Below, in pieces: positions 16,008 to 25,284 of a stretch of DNA of 64,000 nt. Below the pieces are notes generated by a model. That model was not told where the DNA came from. It saw only the letters and a program-made list of their open reading frames with translations, and did not search any database. A program made the translations under genes and the position numbers. How positions within the stretch are numbered: the first letter of the stretch is position 1; each line of letters starts with the position of its first letter. Source of the stretch: CAZNEZ01 sp964572475 (lineage in GTDB: Bacteria > Bacillota > Clostridia > Lachnospirales > Lachnospiraceae); NCBI GenBank assembly GCA_964572475.1, contig CAZNEZ010000004.1, positions 21,655 through 85,654 on the forward strand, read 5' to 3'.

Positions 16008-17564
16008 ATGTCATATACGGCTTTATATAGAAAGTTCAGACCGGTAGATTTTGATAATGTTAAAGGTCAGGACCATATAGTTACAACCCTTAAGAATCAG
16101 ATAAAGTCTGACAGACTCGGTCATGCATATCTATTTTGTGGCACCAGAGGAACTGGTAAGACGAGCATTGCCAAGATATTTGCGAGAGCAGTTAACTGTG
16201 AGAATCCGGTAGATGGAAGTCCCTGCAATGAATGTGAGACTTGTAAGTCGATATCAGCGGGAACCTCTATGAATGTTATAGAGATTGATGCAGCATCTAA
16301 TAACGGTGTTGAAAATATCAGAGGAATTATAGATGAAGTACAGTATTCACCAACTGAAGGAAGATATAAGGTTTATATAATAGATGAGGTTCATATGCTG
16401 TCTATAGGCGCATTTAATGCATTACTTAAGACATTAGAGGAACCACCATCATATGTTATATTTATACTTGCTACTACAGAGCCACAGAAGATACCTATTA
16501 CGATACTTTCAAGATGTCAAAGATATGATTTTAAGAGAATTACAATTGATACTATTTATGATAGATTGAATGAACTTATGCTCAAAGAGAATGTGGAAAC
16601 TGAGGAAAGAGCATTAAGATATGTGGCTAAGGCAGCAGACGGCTCTATGCGTGATGCATTAAGCTTATTAGACCAATGTATAGCATTTTATATGGATGAT
16701 AAGTTAACATATGATAAGGTATTAGAAGTACTTGGTGCAGTCGATATAGAAGTGTTTAGTGAGATGTTGAGGGCAGTAATATCTGGAGATACTGTTTTGT
16801 GTATACACAAGCTGGAAGAGATAATAATATCAGGTAAGGAGCAGACACAGTTTGTGGCAGATTTTACATGGTATATGCGAAACCTTATGTTAGTGAAGAC
16901 TTCAGAAGATGCTTCAGATATTATAGATGTTTCAACTGAGAGACTTAATGCGCTAAAAGAAGAGAGCAAGATGATAGGTATAGATACCTTGCTTAGATAT
17001 ATCAGAATATTTTCTGATTTGTCGAATCAGATTAAATATGCCTCCAATAAGCGTGTACTTATAGAGATTGCATTAATTAAGCTAACCAAGCCATCAATGG
17101 AGATGAATCTGGATTCAGTACTTAACAGATTAAGTATCTTAGAAAAGAAGATAGAAGAAGGGGTAACAGTTGTTAGTGCAGCAGTTCCCGCAAAAGTTGA
17201 AGCTCCAAAAGCCAGAGAACAAAGGCTTATGAAAGCTGTTCCAGAAGATGTACAGAATGTAGCAGATAACTGGTATAAGATAGATGCAAAAATGCCACCG
17301 TTTGTGAAGTCATATCTTAAGGATGTAAGACTGAGTGCAACGGGTGATAATGTTTTATTAATGATATTTAGCAATGATTTGGCTTATGGAGTAATAAATA
17401 AGCCGGATAATGTACAGATAATCCGCGATACAATCGCTGATATAATACAAAAAGAGGTTAAGATTGAACTTAAACTCTTAAAACAGAATGAACAATTTGA
17501 AGATAATTTTGAAGAAGTTCTAAAGAATATTAATTTTGAAATTGAAGAAGTGGAGGAAGATTAG
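16008..17564 (+). CDS. dnaX: DNA polymerase III subunits gamma/tau
   Basis: AAA+ subunit of the clamp loader. Walker A is CGTRGTGKTSIAKIF (within residues 44-58), a four-cysteine zinc module follows (CENP...CNECETC), Walker B lies in YIIDEVHML, and the SRC arginine-finger sensor appears in LSRCQRYDF. The 518-residue form has a moderate C-terminal tau-like region. ATG 16008 follows an AAGG motif. It begins the conserved dnaX-ebfC-recR cluster, which then continues into SMC-like genes. Confidence 0.96.
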   Translation: MSYTALYRKFRPVDFDNVKGQDHIVTTLKNQIKSDRLGHAYLFCGTRGTGKTSIAKIFARAVNCENPVDGSPCNECETCKSISAGTSMNVIEIDAASNNGVENIRGIIDEVQYSPTEGRYKVYIIDEVHMLSIGAFNALLKTLEEPPSYVIFILATTEPQKIPITILSRCQRYDFKRITIDTIYDRLNELMLKENVETEERALRYVAKAADGSMRDALSLLDQCIAFYMDDKLTYDKVLEVLGAVDIEVFSEMLRAVISGDTVLCIHKLEEIIISGKEQTQFVADFTWYMRNLMLVKTSEDASDIIDVSTERLNALKEESKMIGIDTLLRYIRIFSDLSNQIKYASNKRVLIEIALIKLTKPSMEMNLDSVLNRLSILEKKIEEGVTVVSAAVPAKVEAPKAREQRLMKAVPEDVQNVADNWYKIDAKMPPFVKSYLKDVRLSATGDNVLLMIFSNDLAYGVINKPDNVQIIRDTIADIIQKEVKIELKLLKQNEQFEDNFEEVLKNINFEIEEVEED

Positions 17565-17565
17565 A

Positions 17566-17922
17566 ATGGCTAAACGTGGAGGATTTCCAGGAGGCGGAAT
17601 GCCCGGCAACATGAACAACTTAATGAAACAGGCTCAGAAGATGCAAAAGCAGATGGAAGAGACAACAAAGGAACTTGAGGAAAAAGAGATTACAGCAACA
17701 GCAGGCGGTGGAGCTGTAGAAGTTACTATATCTGGGAAGAAAGAGATTACTAAAGTTAAATTATCAGAAGAGGTTGTAGATCCAGATGATATAGAGATGC
17801 TTGAGGATCTTATTATGGCAGCGACTAATGAAGCTATTAGACAGATGGAGGAACTTTCAAGCAATTCAATGTCTAAGATAACAGGTGGACTTGGCGGACT
17901 TGGAGGAGGATTTCCTTTCTAA
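17566..17922 (+). CDS. nucleoid-associated protein, YbaB/EbfC family
   Basis: A 118-residue DNA-binding protein that forms tweezer-like dimers and coats the nucleoid. The Gly/Met-rich N-terminus is followed by [23 protein letters not shown] compressed into a helix, then [15 protein letters not shown] and the [13 protein letters not shown] segment, all typical. The [12 protein letters not shown] tail is also usual in Firmicutes. I choose ATG 17566, two bases after the dnaX stop, with GGAGGA upstream. The stop overlaps the recR start (TAATG). Confidence 0.96.
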   Translation: MAKRGGFPGGGMPGNMNNLMKQAQKMQKQMEETTKELEEKEITATAGGGAVEVTISGKKEITKVKLSEEVVDPDDIEMLEDLIMAATNEAIRQMEELSSNSMSKITGGLGGLGGGFPF

Positions 17923-18518
17923 TGGATTACTATAGCAGTTATATATCCAAGTTAATAGAGGAATTATCAAGACTTCCGGGCATAGGCAGCAAATCAGCTC
18001 AAAGACTGGCATTTCATATAATTAATATGCCAGCAGAGCAGGTTGCAAGCCTTACGCATACTATTAGTGACGCAAAGCAGAATGTGAGATATTGTAAGTC
18101 TTGTTATACACTTACAGATAAAGAATTATGCCCTATTTGCAGTAGCCCGAAGAGAGATAAGAAGACTATAATGGTAGTAGAGAATACCAGAGATCTTGCA
18201 GCCTATGAGAAAACTGGCAAATACGAAGGAGTATATCATGTGCTTCATGGCGCTATATCTCCTATGCTTGGAATAGGACCTAATGATATAAAATTAAAAG
18301 AGCTGATGACCAGACTTCAAGAGGACATAGATGAAGTTATTATTGCAACTAATTCGAGCCTTGAAGGTGAAGCAACAGCAATGTACATAAGCAAACTTGT
18401 TAAACCTACAGGTATAAAGGTTAGTAGAATTGCTAGTGGAGTTCCTGTTGGTGGAGATTTAGAATATATTGATGAAGTAACTTTATGGAGGTCTTTGGAA
18501 GGACGTACTGAGATCTAG
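17922..18518 (+). CDS. recR: recombination mediator protein RecR
   Basis: A 198-residue protein that, with RecO and RecF, loads RecA on gapped DNA. The helix-hairpin-helix is [18 protein letters not shown], the four-cysteine zinc finger is [16 protein letters not shown], and the Toprim segment contains [12 protein letters not shown] and the [17 protein letters not shown] region. Full length. Its start overlaps the ebfC stop by one base, and 35 nt separate it from the JetA-like gene, so the SMC operon may be co-transcribed. Confidence 0.97.
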   Translation: MDYYSSYISKLIEELSRLPGIGSKSAQRLAFHIINMPAEQVASLTHTISDAKQNVRYCKSCYTLTDKELCPICSSPKRDKKTIMVVENTRDLAAYEKTGKYEGVYHVLHGAISPMLGIGPNDIKLKELMTRLQEDIDEVIIATNSSLEGEATAMYISKLVKPTGIKVSRIASGVPVGGDLEYIDEVTLWRSLEGRTEI

Positions 18519-18553
18519 AAGTAACAAAGAACAGCGTAGAAATGAGGATAGTT

Positions 18554-20074
18554 ATGTCCGAAGAATACATTTTAGCTAGAGATATAATATACGACCATAA
18601 TGAGCGTATGCTGAATATCAAGAAATATTATCCATTTTTCAGGCTATCAGAGGTATCTTTTTCTCAATTTCAGGGAGGAAGATACTCAAAGCTGGATATG
18701 GGATATCTAATGATGGCAGTATTGCGCTTTTTTATTGAAGAGAATAACTTCAAAGAAAAAGATGTTAAGTATGAGGAATATGCAGCATTCATGCAGGAAG
18801 TACTTAAGAGAGATTTTGATATTATAATTCAGGATAAAGACGCGGCAGATGAGCTTGTGGCGTTTATTTTTGATAAACTTAAGAATGATGGAAAGCCATT
18901 TACATATGAATACTTTGACCCTACAGCAAAAAAGAAGAAATCTATTAGAATGAAGATAATTGATAGTAGAATTATGGAAGATACAGTGTATTATTACATT
19001 ACATCTGATGCAATTGAATTCTATCTGGATACTAAGGAAATTAAGGACGAGAGTACCATTAGTATTCAACAGGTTCTCTTAGAGAAGATGATATCAACCA
19101 ATAATTTTAAGGGTGGAGCCGAAGTAATTAGAAGAATAAACAATGAAGTCAGCAAGCTTAAGTTTAGAAAAAATGAAGTGCTTAACATACTAAGCCATGA
19201 TGTATTTGAAGGCATGAAGGCATATGAGGATTTTACTAAGACTGGAATAAGATGGTTTGACGAGGAACAAAAACTGTTTATTAAAAATAAAGAGTTAATT
19301 GATAAAGCACTTGAAAAGGCAGAGGAGAATGAGAATTCAGCATCCGCACTAGAGGATATGTATTATCTTGAGACAGAACTTAAAAAAGCGATTATGAGGC
19401 ATAGTGAACTGCTAAGGGCATGTACAGACCTTCAGGTTAAGGCTGATGATATTGTGCGTAAAGCCAAGTTTAAGAGATTAAGAAGTGCATTTGACTTTGA
19501 GAATGCTACAGGTCTAATGCTAGAAAGAGATGATACAACCATACTTAGAAGCTTTATTGTGCCAATGCTTAAGCTTAATGTGGCAAAGACACTATCTCTT
19601 ACGGCAATAGATAAAATGCTTACAATAAGGCCGGATAATGAGGAAATCGGAGAGAAGATTAACGATGATCAGGTTGAGGAAATGTATGTATATGATGATG
19701 AAATTGAGGAAGAGAGAATAAAGGATAATTATAGTTATCTAATTCAGGCACTTCTTGATTATATATTAGAGTACGAATTATTTACGTTAAGAGAATTCAA
19801 TGAATATTTAGAGAAGAGATTCTCAAAGGAGCTATTTAGGAATGGAGACTACTATTCATTTTTAGTTCATATGTGCCAGAAGAAGCAGTATAAGGTTAGC
19901 TCGATTCTTGTTAAACCCGATACTTTTTTTGAAAAATACCTAAGTGAGGCAGCTCAGGAGGAACGATATAGAGACATTGCATTTACAATTACAATGGATG
20001 ATAATGACAGGATAGAAATGTCAGGAATTAATTACATTTCTAATATAATCTTTGAAAGGAATGGCAGCAGATGA
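18554..20074 (+). CDS. MukF/JetA-like kleisin subunit (DUF5716-type)
   Basis: A 506-residue soluble, mostly helical protein. The central part, ITSDAIEFYLDTKEI followed by QQVLLEKMISTNNFKGG, is the pattern seen in MukF/JetA kleisins, where it precedes a long helical linker; here that linker includes LEKAEENENSASALED. The C-terminal part would be the winged-helix end that contacts the SMC head. The start is ATG 18554 with ATGAGG acting as SD. Part of a three-gene SMC operon with ATGA overlap to the next gene. Kleisins bridge the two SMC heads and regulate ATPase and DNA loading. Wadjet JetA proteins defend against plasmids; whether this complex defends or condenses the chromosome is open. Confidence 0.75.
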   Translation: MSEEYILARDIIYDHNERMLNIKKYYPFFRLSEVSFSQFQGGRYSKLDMGYLMMAVLRFFIEENNFKEKDVKYEEYAAFMQEVLKRDFDIIIQDKDAADELVAFIFDKLKNDGKPFTYEYFDPTAKKKKSIRMKIIDSRIMEDTVYYYITSDAIEFYLDTKEIKDESTISIQQVLLEKMISTNNFKGGAEVIRRINNEVSKLKFRKNEVLNILSHDVFEGMKAYEDFTKTGIRWFDEEQKLFIKNKELIDKALEKAEENENSASALEDMYYLETELKKAIMRHSELLRACTDLQVKADDIVRKAKFKRLRSAFDFENATGLMLERDDTTILRSFIVPMLKLNVAKTLSLTAIDKMLTIRPDNEEIGEKINDDQVEEMYVYDDEIEEERIKDNYSYLIQALLDYILEYELFTLREFNEYLEKRFSKELFRNGDYYSFLVHMCQKKQYKVSSILVKPDTFFEKYLSEAAQEERYRDIAFTITMDDNDRIEMSGINYISNIIFERNGSR

Positions 20075-20790
20075 ATAATAGAAGTCTAGAAAAAGCACTT
20101 GAGATAGTTACAAAGCTTATAACTGGTGAAGAAGTTGGAAGAAATTCAACAGAGACGGCATCACTATATGAAGAATATAGTACAAACTCTGAGGTATATG
20201 ACATAGTAATAACCGTTATTGCCAAGATGAATCTGAGCCTTTACGAATACAAAGATACACTTTATGTTACAGCAGGAGAGAATAACAGAGTATTTGGCTA
20301 TTCTAATGAAGAGTTAAAAAAAGAGATCGGAGTTAAACTCAATAGAGAGCTGTATTTGTGCTACTTTATAATATACACTATTATTACCAGATTTTATAAG
20401 GACTCTGGAAGTTACACATATGTTGAATATGTACGCCTTGAGGATATTATTAATGGTGTAGACAGTTCACTTGCAGGTGTTATCGGCAAGTTAGCAGTAT
20501 TTTCATTAGATGAGGTAGAAGAGAACAGCTTTAAGGATATTGCTCTATTATGGGAGGATATTCCTGCGGTAACTAGTGAAGATACAATGTTGAGGGCTTC
20601 TAGAGCCTCTAAATCAGGGTTTGTTAAGATGGTATTAAACTTTATGTTGAGACAGGAACTTATGATAGAAGCAGATGGAAGATATTATCCTAAGGACAGG
20701 TTAAGAGCACTTATTGAGAATTATTTTGAAGAATATAAAGGCAGATTATATGAGATTATGAAAGGAGGAGAAGAGGATGCCACATATTAA
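20071..20790 (+). CDS. MukE/JetB-like KITE subunit (DUF6063-type)
   Basis: A 239-residue soluble protein between the kleisin and SMC genes. It reads as mixed helix and short strands, consistent with tandem winged helices, for example VNFMLRQELMIEADGRYYP-like segment (MVLNFMLRQELMIEADGRYY) near the C-terminus. Position, size and overlaps (ATGA with the kleisin, 14 bp into the SMC gene) match MukE/JetB. KITE subunits dimerise and bind kleisin and DNA. The family name DUF6063 is recalled, not searched. Confidence 0.68.
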   Translation: MNNRSLEKALEIVTKLITGEEVGRNSTETASLYEEYSTNSEVYDIVITVIAKMNLSLYEYKDTLYVTAGENNRVFGYSNEELKKEIGVKLNRELYLCYFIIYTIITRFYKDSGSYTYVEYVRLEDIINGVDSSLAGVIGKLAVFSLDEVEENSFKDIALLWEDIPAVTSEDTMLRASRASKSGFVKMVLNFMLRQELMIEADGRYYPKDRLRALIENYFEEYKGRLYEIMKGGEEDATY

Positions 20791-23700
20791 TAGAATTAGA
20801 GTAAATAATGTTAAGTATAACTTTGGAACACAGTTTTATGATGATTTTTTGATGAGGTTTACTTGTAAGAATACTATCTATGACCTTGCAAATGGTGGTG
20901 GTAAGAGTGTTCTTATGCTTCTTCTTCTCCAGAATCTTATACCAAACTGTACCCTTGATGAAAAGCAGCCAATAGAGAAGCTTTTTAGAACAGAAGGTGG
21001 AAGTAATGTTATTCATTCGATGATTGAATGGAGACTTAGCGATGTTCATGTTAAGAATAATTACAAATATATGCTTACTGGTTTTTGCGCCAGAAAAGCC
21101 AGGGATAATGCAAGTGATGTCAATGGTTCAGAAGAGAATAATGGAATAGAAATCAAGAATACAGCTGCAATTGAGTATTTTAACTATGTTGTATTTTACA
21201 GAGAATTTAACGATAATGATATCAAGAACTTTCCTTTAAATAAAGGCAAGGAAAGAATTACATATAATGGTCTTAAGAACTATCTTAAAGAGCTGGGGCA
21301 GAAAGATTTTAGTCTTGAAGTTAAGGTGTTTGAACGTAAGGGAGATTATCAGAGATTTATTACCAATTATGGCTTATATGAAAGTGAATGGGAGATTATA
21401 AGAGGTATAAATAAAACGGAAGGTCATGTCAGAGCATATTTTGAGGGCAATTATAAGACTACAAGAAAGGTAGTTGAGGATCTTCTTATCGAAGAGATAA
21501 TTCAGAAGTCTTTTAATAATCATACCGAAATGGACAGCAATGATGATGATATGGCGAAAACGCTTCTTGATATTAAGGATAAACTGATTGAGCTTGCAGG
21601 TAGAAAAGATGAGATTAATAATTATGACAGACAGGTAGAGCTAATAGAGAGCTTTGCAAAAAGAGTTCAAAATGTTAAACAACTTTATTTTGGCCGTGAA
21701 GACCTTAACAATCAGATTACCAAAGCATTTAATTCATTAAGACATAGTGAAAAAACTAACGAAGAAAAGCTAGAGCAGGCTAATAATGATAAAGAAGATA
21801 TAAATATTCAGGCTAATATGGAAAAGAAGCTTATTGAGTCTGCAAAGGTACAGGAAATACTTATAAAATCCAAGCATTTGGAAGAAAAGTTAACAGAAGT
21901 CATTAATAAAATAGAAGAAGCTCAGTCTAAGATTAATACAGGAAACACAGAACTGCTACTTAAAGAAAGTGGGAATGATTATCTAGACTACCTGTATTAT
22001 AGAGCCGAACGCGATGAAATGCGTGAAATTGTTGATAATGTATTAAAAGATAAGACAGAAGTTATAAAAGAGTTACAGATGTTAATATCAAATAAAAAAG
22101 CCAGAGATGATGTCCGTATTGAATCACTGACTAAGGAAGCAGATGACATTCAGGTTATTATTGATAAAGAATCTGAGATTAATGATGTAAATGGGCAGAA
22201 AGAGCGAGAATTAGACAGGGAAAGTGCTATTTTGATAAACCGACTTCTGGAGTATCAGTCTGAAGAGGAGAATCTCAATGAGACTATTATCAAGTTGAAA
22301 AATGAGGCAGGGTTGCTTATGCCATCTGATGCAGCGGGAGAATTGTCTGCGGCTTTAATGAAAAAACAAGGTATAGATAGTGAAATTGATAGAATTAATC
22401 AGGAAGAAATTAATGCAAAGGATAGGCTGAATATTAATGAAATGGATATTCATGACTTTGATAATCTTCTTCTAAATATAGATGAATCATATGACACTGA
22501 AATGGAATTTCACGAGAAAGCATTGGATTATAGAAAAAGAGTAGCCGGTCTTAAAGAGATTTACGGTGAAAATAATCTTGAAGACCTTATAAAAGTAATA
22601 AAGAATAAACATATTATGACTGAACTTAGACTTTCAGAACTTAATAATATACTTTCAGAGACTGGAAAACAGATAGAGGGATATAATCAGGGAAGACCAA
22701 TAAGATGTTCAAAAGAATACTATGAGGTATTTGATTATATTAACAAATATCATGGTGATATAGCTATAGAGGGTATGGATTATCTTAGTCAGAAAAGTGC
22801 GGAAGAACAGGCATTGTTATTGGAGAATATTCCTATCTTGCCATATTCCATTATAATTAAGGAAAATTTTTTGAGTCTTATCACAGATGAAAGATTAAAA
22901 GATATCAATACTCAGGGAAGTCCAGTTGCTCTTGTTGAATTAGATGCGGTTAAGAGGAATGAGCCACTTATAGGAGATGGAAGAATTAAGTTTGTAATGT
23001 CAGATATGGATGTATTTGTAAATGAAGAGGTGGCAAGAAAGCAATTACTTCGTATTCAGAATATATGGGATTCTTCTAATGCTGAGCTTAGAAGAGTGAT
23101 AGAGAATGAAAAGATTATTAGTAATGATTATGATTTTCTTAGAAAGTATCTTGATTATTATATGGATAGAATTGCTGAAAATGAATCTAAAATAGAGACA
23201 TTTAGAATAAAACGCAGAGAATACAATGCAGGAATCGAAAGTATTAAAGCTGATAATATAGATATTATGAATAGCATTGATAACATGGAGAGTAAAAAAT
23301 CAGAGTTAATGAATTCGTTAGCAGAACTTCAGCATAGAGCTAATGTCTTATCTGAGATTAAGGAAAAGTTTCAAAAAACCATGCAATTATCACAGAAAAT
23401 GCAGGAAATAGAAGAAAGAAAACTTATTGCAGCTAAGGAACATAAGGAACTTAAGGCAATAATTGAGGCAAGTGTAAGATTAACAGCCTCAAGATGCAAA
23501 AATCGTGATAATATTTTAGATTTAATAAATAAAATCAAGAATGATTGGGAAAATATTTACAGGTCATACTATAAAGAGGGTAGTTATGATACCTTTGATA
23601 TGTCAGATGAGGAATTAGAGTCTAAACTTAAGGGTATGATTAAGTCACTAAAAGATGAGACGACAGATTTAAATGATAAGCAGAAGCTTATTGATAATTA

Positions 23701-25210
23701 TGATATTGCTATGGAAAAATCACTTCAGGCTATTGATTATAAAGGACTTCAGGTTTTAGAGATTAAAAAGGCATATGATAATCACCAGATTAGCAGAATT
23801 GAGACTGCCGAACTTAGTGAAATCAAAAAACAGATTGATGAGTGGAGAAAATATGAACGCGAGCTCTCTATAGACGAAAAACATATTCGCTCAGAGAAGG
23901 ATAAACTTGACGGAATGGCGGTTCAGGCTTCATCTGCAATTATAGAGAAGTATGGCAGCTATGAGCAGACTAATATTGATGAAAATGCATTGATATCTTA
24001 TGTGAAAGATCATCAGACTATTCTTCAGGGCTTTGAGAATAAAATGAATGAAATTGAACAAAGAATAAAGGAACAGGAACAGAATAAAATTGAACTGATT
24101 GGAATGAAAAAGGATATTGACAGAATTATTATAAGCGCTGGCATTGATCCTGAATTAAGTGATGATATTTTTGACAGTTCAGTTAATCTTTCGGACAAAT
24201 TTGTAGAAATAAGTGGACGGTTTGATAAATTCCAAAAGGAATCAAACAGAAGAAGGGAAGAGCTGTTAAGCGATAAGCAAATGCTTGTAGATACCCTTAA
24301 AATGCTTAATGCAACGGAACTTGCAGATGAAATTGCAAGAAATATTAATATGCCCCAAAATGGAATAGAGACTGATGAGCTTATTAATATTTTAGCTGAT
24401 ATTAATTCATGTCTTGCACTGGAAAAAGAAAGAGTTGGAAAGTCTATAGAAGATATGGAGAGGATTAAGGATAATTTTGAAAATCAATGTATTCAGACTT
24501 GCCTGAATATTAAGACGGAGATTGACAGACTTCCTAACCTATCTAAGATATTTATGGAGGGTGAGAGTATTTCTATTATTGGACTTACTATTCCATATGT
24601 CAAAGAAGAGATGTATAAGCCGCTGATGTCAAAATATATTGATGAAATAGTATCTATTTCGGAGGATATAAAAAATCAGAATGAAAGACTTAGATATATT
24701 AAGAATCAACTTGCGTGGAAGAGATTGTTTTCAGTAATAGTTACTGATATGAATGGAATCAGGCTTAACCTGTATAAACGCGAGAGAATTAAGGAACAAA
24801 GCAGATATCTTAAGTATGAAGAAGCAGTAGGAAGTACAGGACAGTCACAGGGTATATATATCCAGTTTCTGGTAGCAATAATTAACTATATTTCCAGTAT
24901 TAATTCTAAGAATTCTGAATGCAGCAGATTGAGAAAAGTTGTATTTATAGATAATCCATTTGGTGCAGCTAAGGATGTTTATATATGGGAACCAATATTT
25001 AAGCTTCTAAAAACTAATAATGTACAGTTAATTGTACCTGCAAGAGGTACAACACCAGCTATTACGGGAAGATTTGATGTTAACTATATACTCGGACAGA
25101 AGCTGATAGATGGAAGGCAGCAGACTGTTGTTGTGGATTATAGCAGTAATGTTGAAAATGATAAGATGGAATATACAAAATTATCCTATGAACAGACAGC
25201 TTTATTTTGA
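20777..25210 (+). CDS. MukB/JetC-like SMC ATPase
   Basis: A 1477-residue SMC-type ATPase. Walker A is N39-GGGKS44. About 1,200 residues of coiled coil rich in Glu/Lys/Leu/Ile follow, interrupted around 640-760 by a less charged segment that may be the hinge. The C-terminal head has the signature-like STGQSQG (near 1352) and Walker B KVVFIDNPFG (D1392-N1393). The usual catalytic glutamate after the Walker B aspartate is Asn here. Start ATG 20777 has AAGGAGGAGAAG upstream. It completes a kleisin-KITE-SMC operon directly after recR. No Toprim nuclease (JetD) follows, unlike classical Wadjet. Role in chromosome organisation or in plasmid defence cannot be decided from sequence. Confidence 0.82.
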   Translation: MPHINRIRVNNVKYNFGTQFYDDFLMRFTCKNTIYDLANGGGKSVLMLLLLQNLIPNCTLDEKQPIEKLFRTEGGSNVIHSMIEWRLSDVHVKNNYKYMLTGFCARKARDNASDVNGSEENNGIEIKNTAAIEYFNYVVFYREFNDNDIKNFPLNKGKERITYNGLKNYLKELGQKDFSLEVKVFERKGDYQRFITNYGLYESEWEIIRGINKTEGHVRAYFEGNYKTTRKVVEDLLIEEIIQKSFNNHTEMDSNDDDMAKTLLDIKDKLIELAGRKDEINNYDRQVELIESFAKRVQNVKQLYFGREDLNNQITKAFNSLRHSEKTNEEKLEQANNDKEDINIQANMEKKLIESAKVQEILIKSKHLEEKLTEVINKIEEAQSKINTGNTELLLKESGNDYLDYLYYRAERDEMREIVDNVLKDKTEVIKELQMLISNKKARDDVRIESLTKEADDIQVIIDKESEINDVNGQKERELDRESAILINRLLEYQSEEENLNETIIKLKNEAGLLMPSDAAGELSAALMKKQGIDSEIDRINQEEINAKDRLNINEMDIHDFDNLLLNIDESYDTEMEFHEKALDYRKRVAGLKEIYGENNLEDLIKVIKNKHIMTELRLSELNNILSETGKQIEGYNQGRPIRCSKEYYEVFDYINKYHGDIAIEGMDYLSQKSAEEQALLLENIPILPYSIIIKENFLSLITDERLKDINTQGSPVALVELDAVKRNEPLIGDGRIKFVMSDMDVFVNEEVARKQLLRIQNIWDSSNAELRRVIENEKIISNDYDFLRKYLDYYMDRIAENESKIETFRIKRREYNAGIESIKADNIDIMNSIDNMESKKSELMNSLAELQHRANVLSEIKEKFQKTMQLSQKMQEIEERKLIAAKEHKELKAIIEASVRLTASRCKNRDNILDLINKIKNDWENIYRSYYKEGSYDTFDMSDEELESKLKGMIKSLKDETTDLNDKQKLIDNYDIAMEKSLQAIDYKGLQVLEIKKAYDNHQISRIETAELSEIKKQIDEWRKYERELSIDEKHIRSEKDKLDGMAVQASSAIIEKYGSYEQTNIDENALISYVKDHQTILQGFENKMNEIEQRIKEQEQNKIELIGMKKDIDRIIISAGIDPELSDDIFDSSVNLSDKFVEISGRFDKFQKESNRRREELLSDKQMLVDTLKMLNATELADEIARNINMPQNGIETDELINILADINSCLALEKERVGKSIEDMERIKDNFENQCIQTCLNIKTEIDRLPNLSKIFMEGESISIIGLTIPYVKEEMYKPLMSKYIDEIVSISEDIKNQNERLRYIKNQLAWKRLFSVIVTDMNGIRLNLYKRERIKEQSRYLKYEEAVGSTGQSQGIYIQFLVAIINYISSINSKNSECSRLRKVVFIDNPFGAAKDVYIWEPIFKLLKTNNVQLIVPARGTTPAITGRFDVNYILGQKLIDGRQQTVVVDYSSNVENDKMEYTKLSYEQTALF

Positions 25211-25284
25211 CAAGGAAATACTGTTGTGATACACTAAAATCAAGATTTCGGTTGATAAAAATTCAATGAACGAGGTGACAGAAT

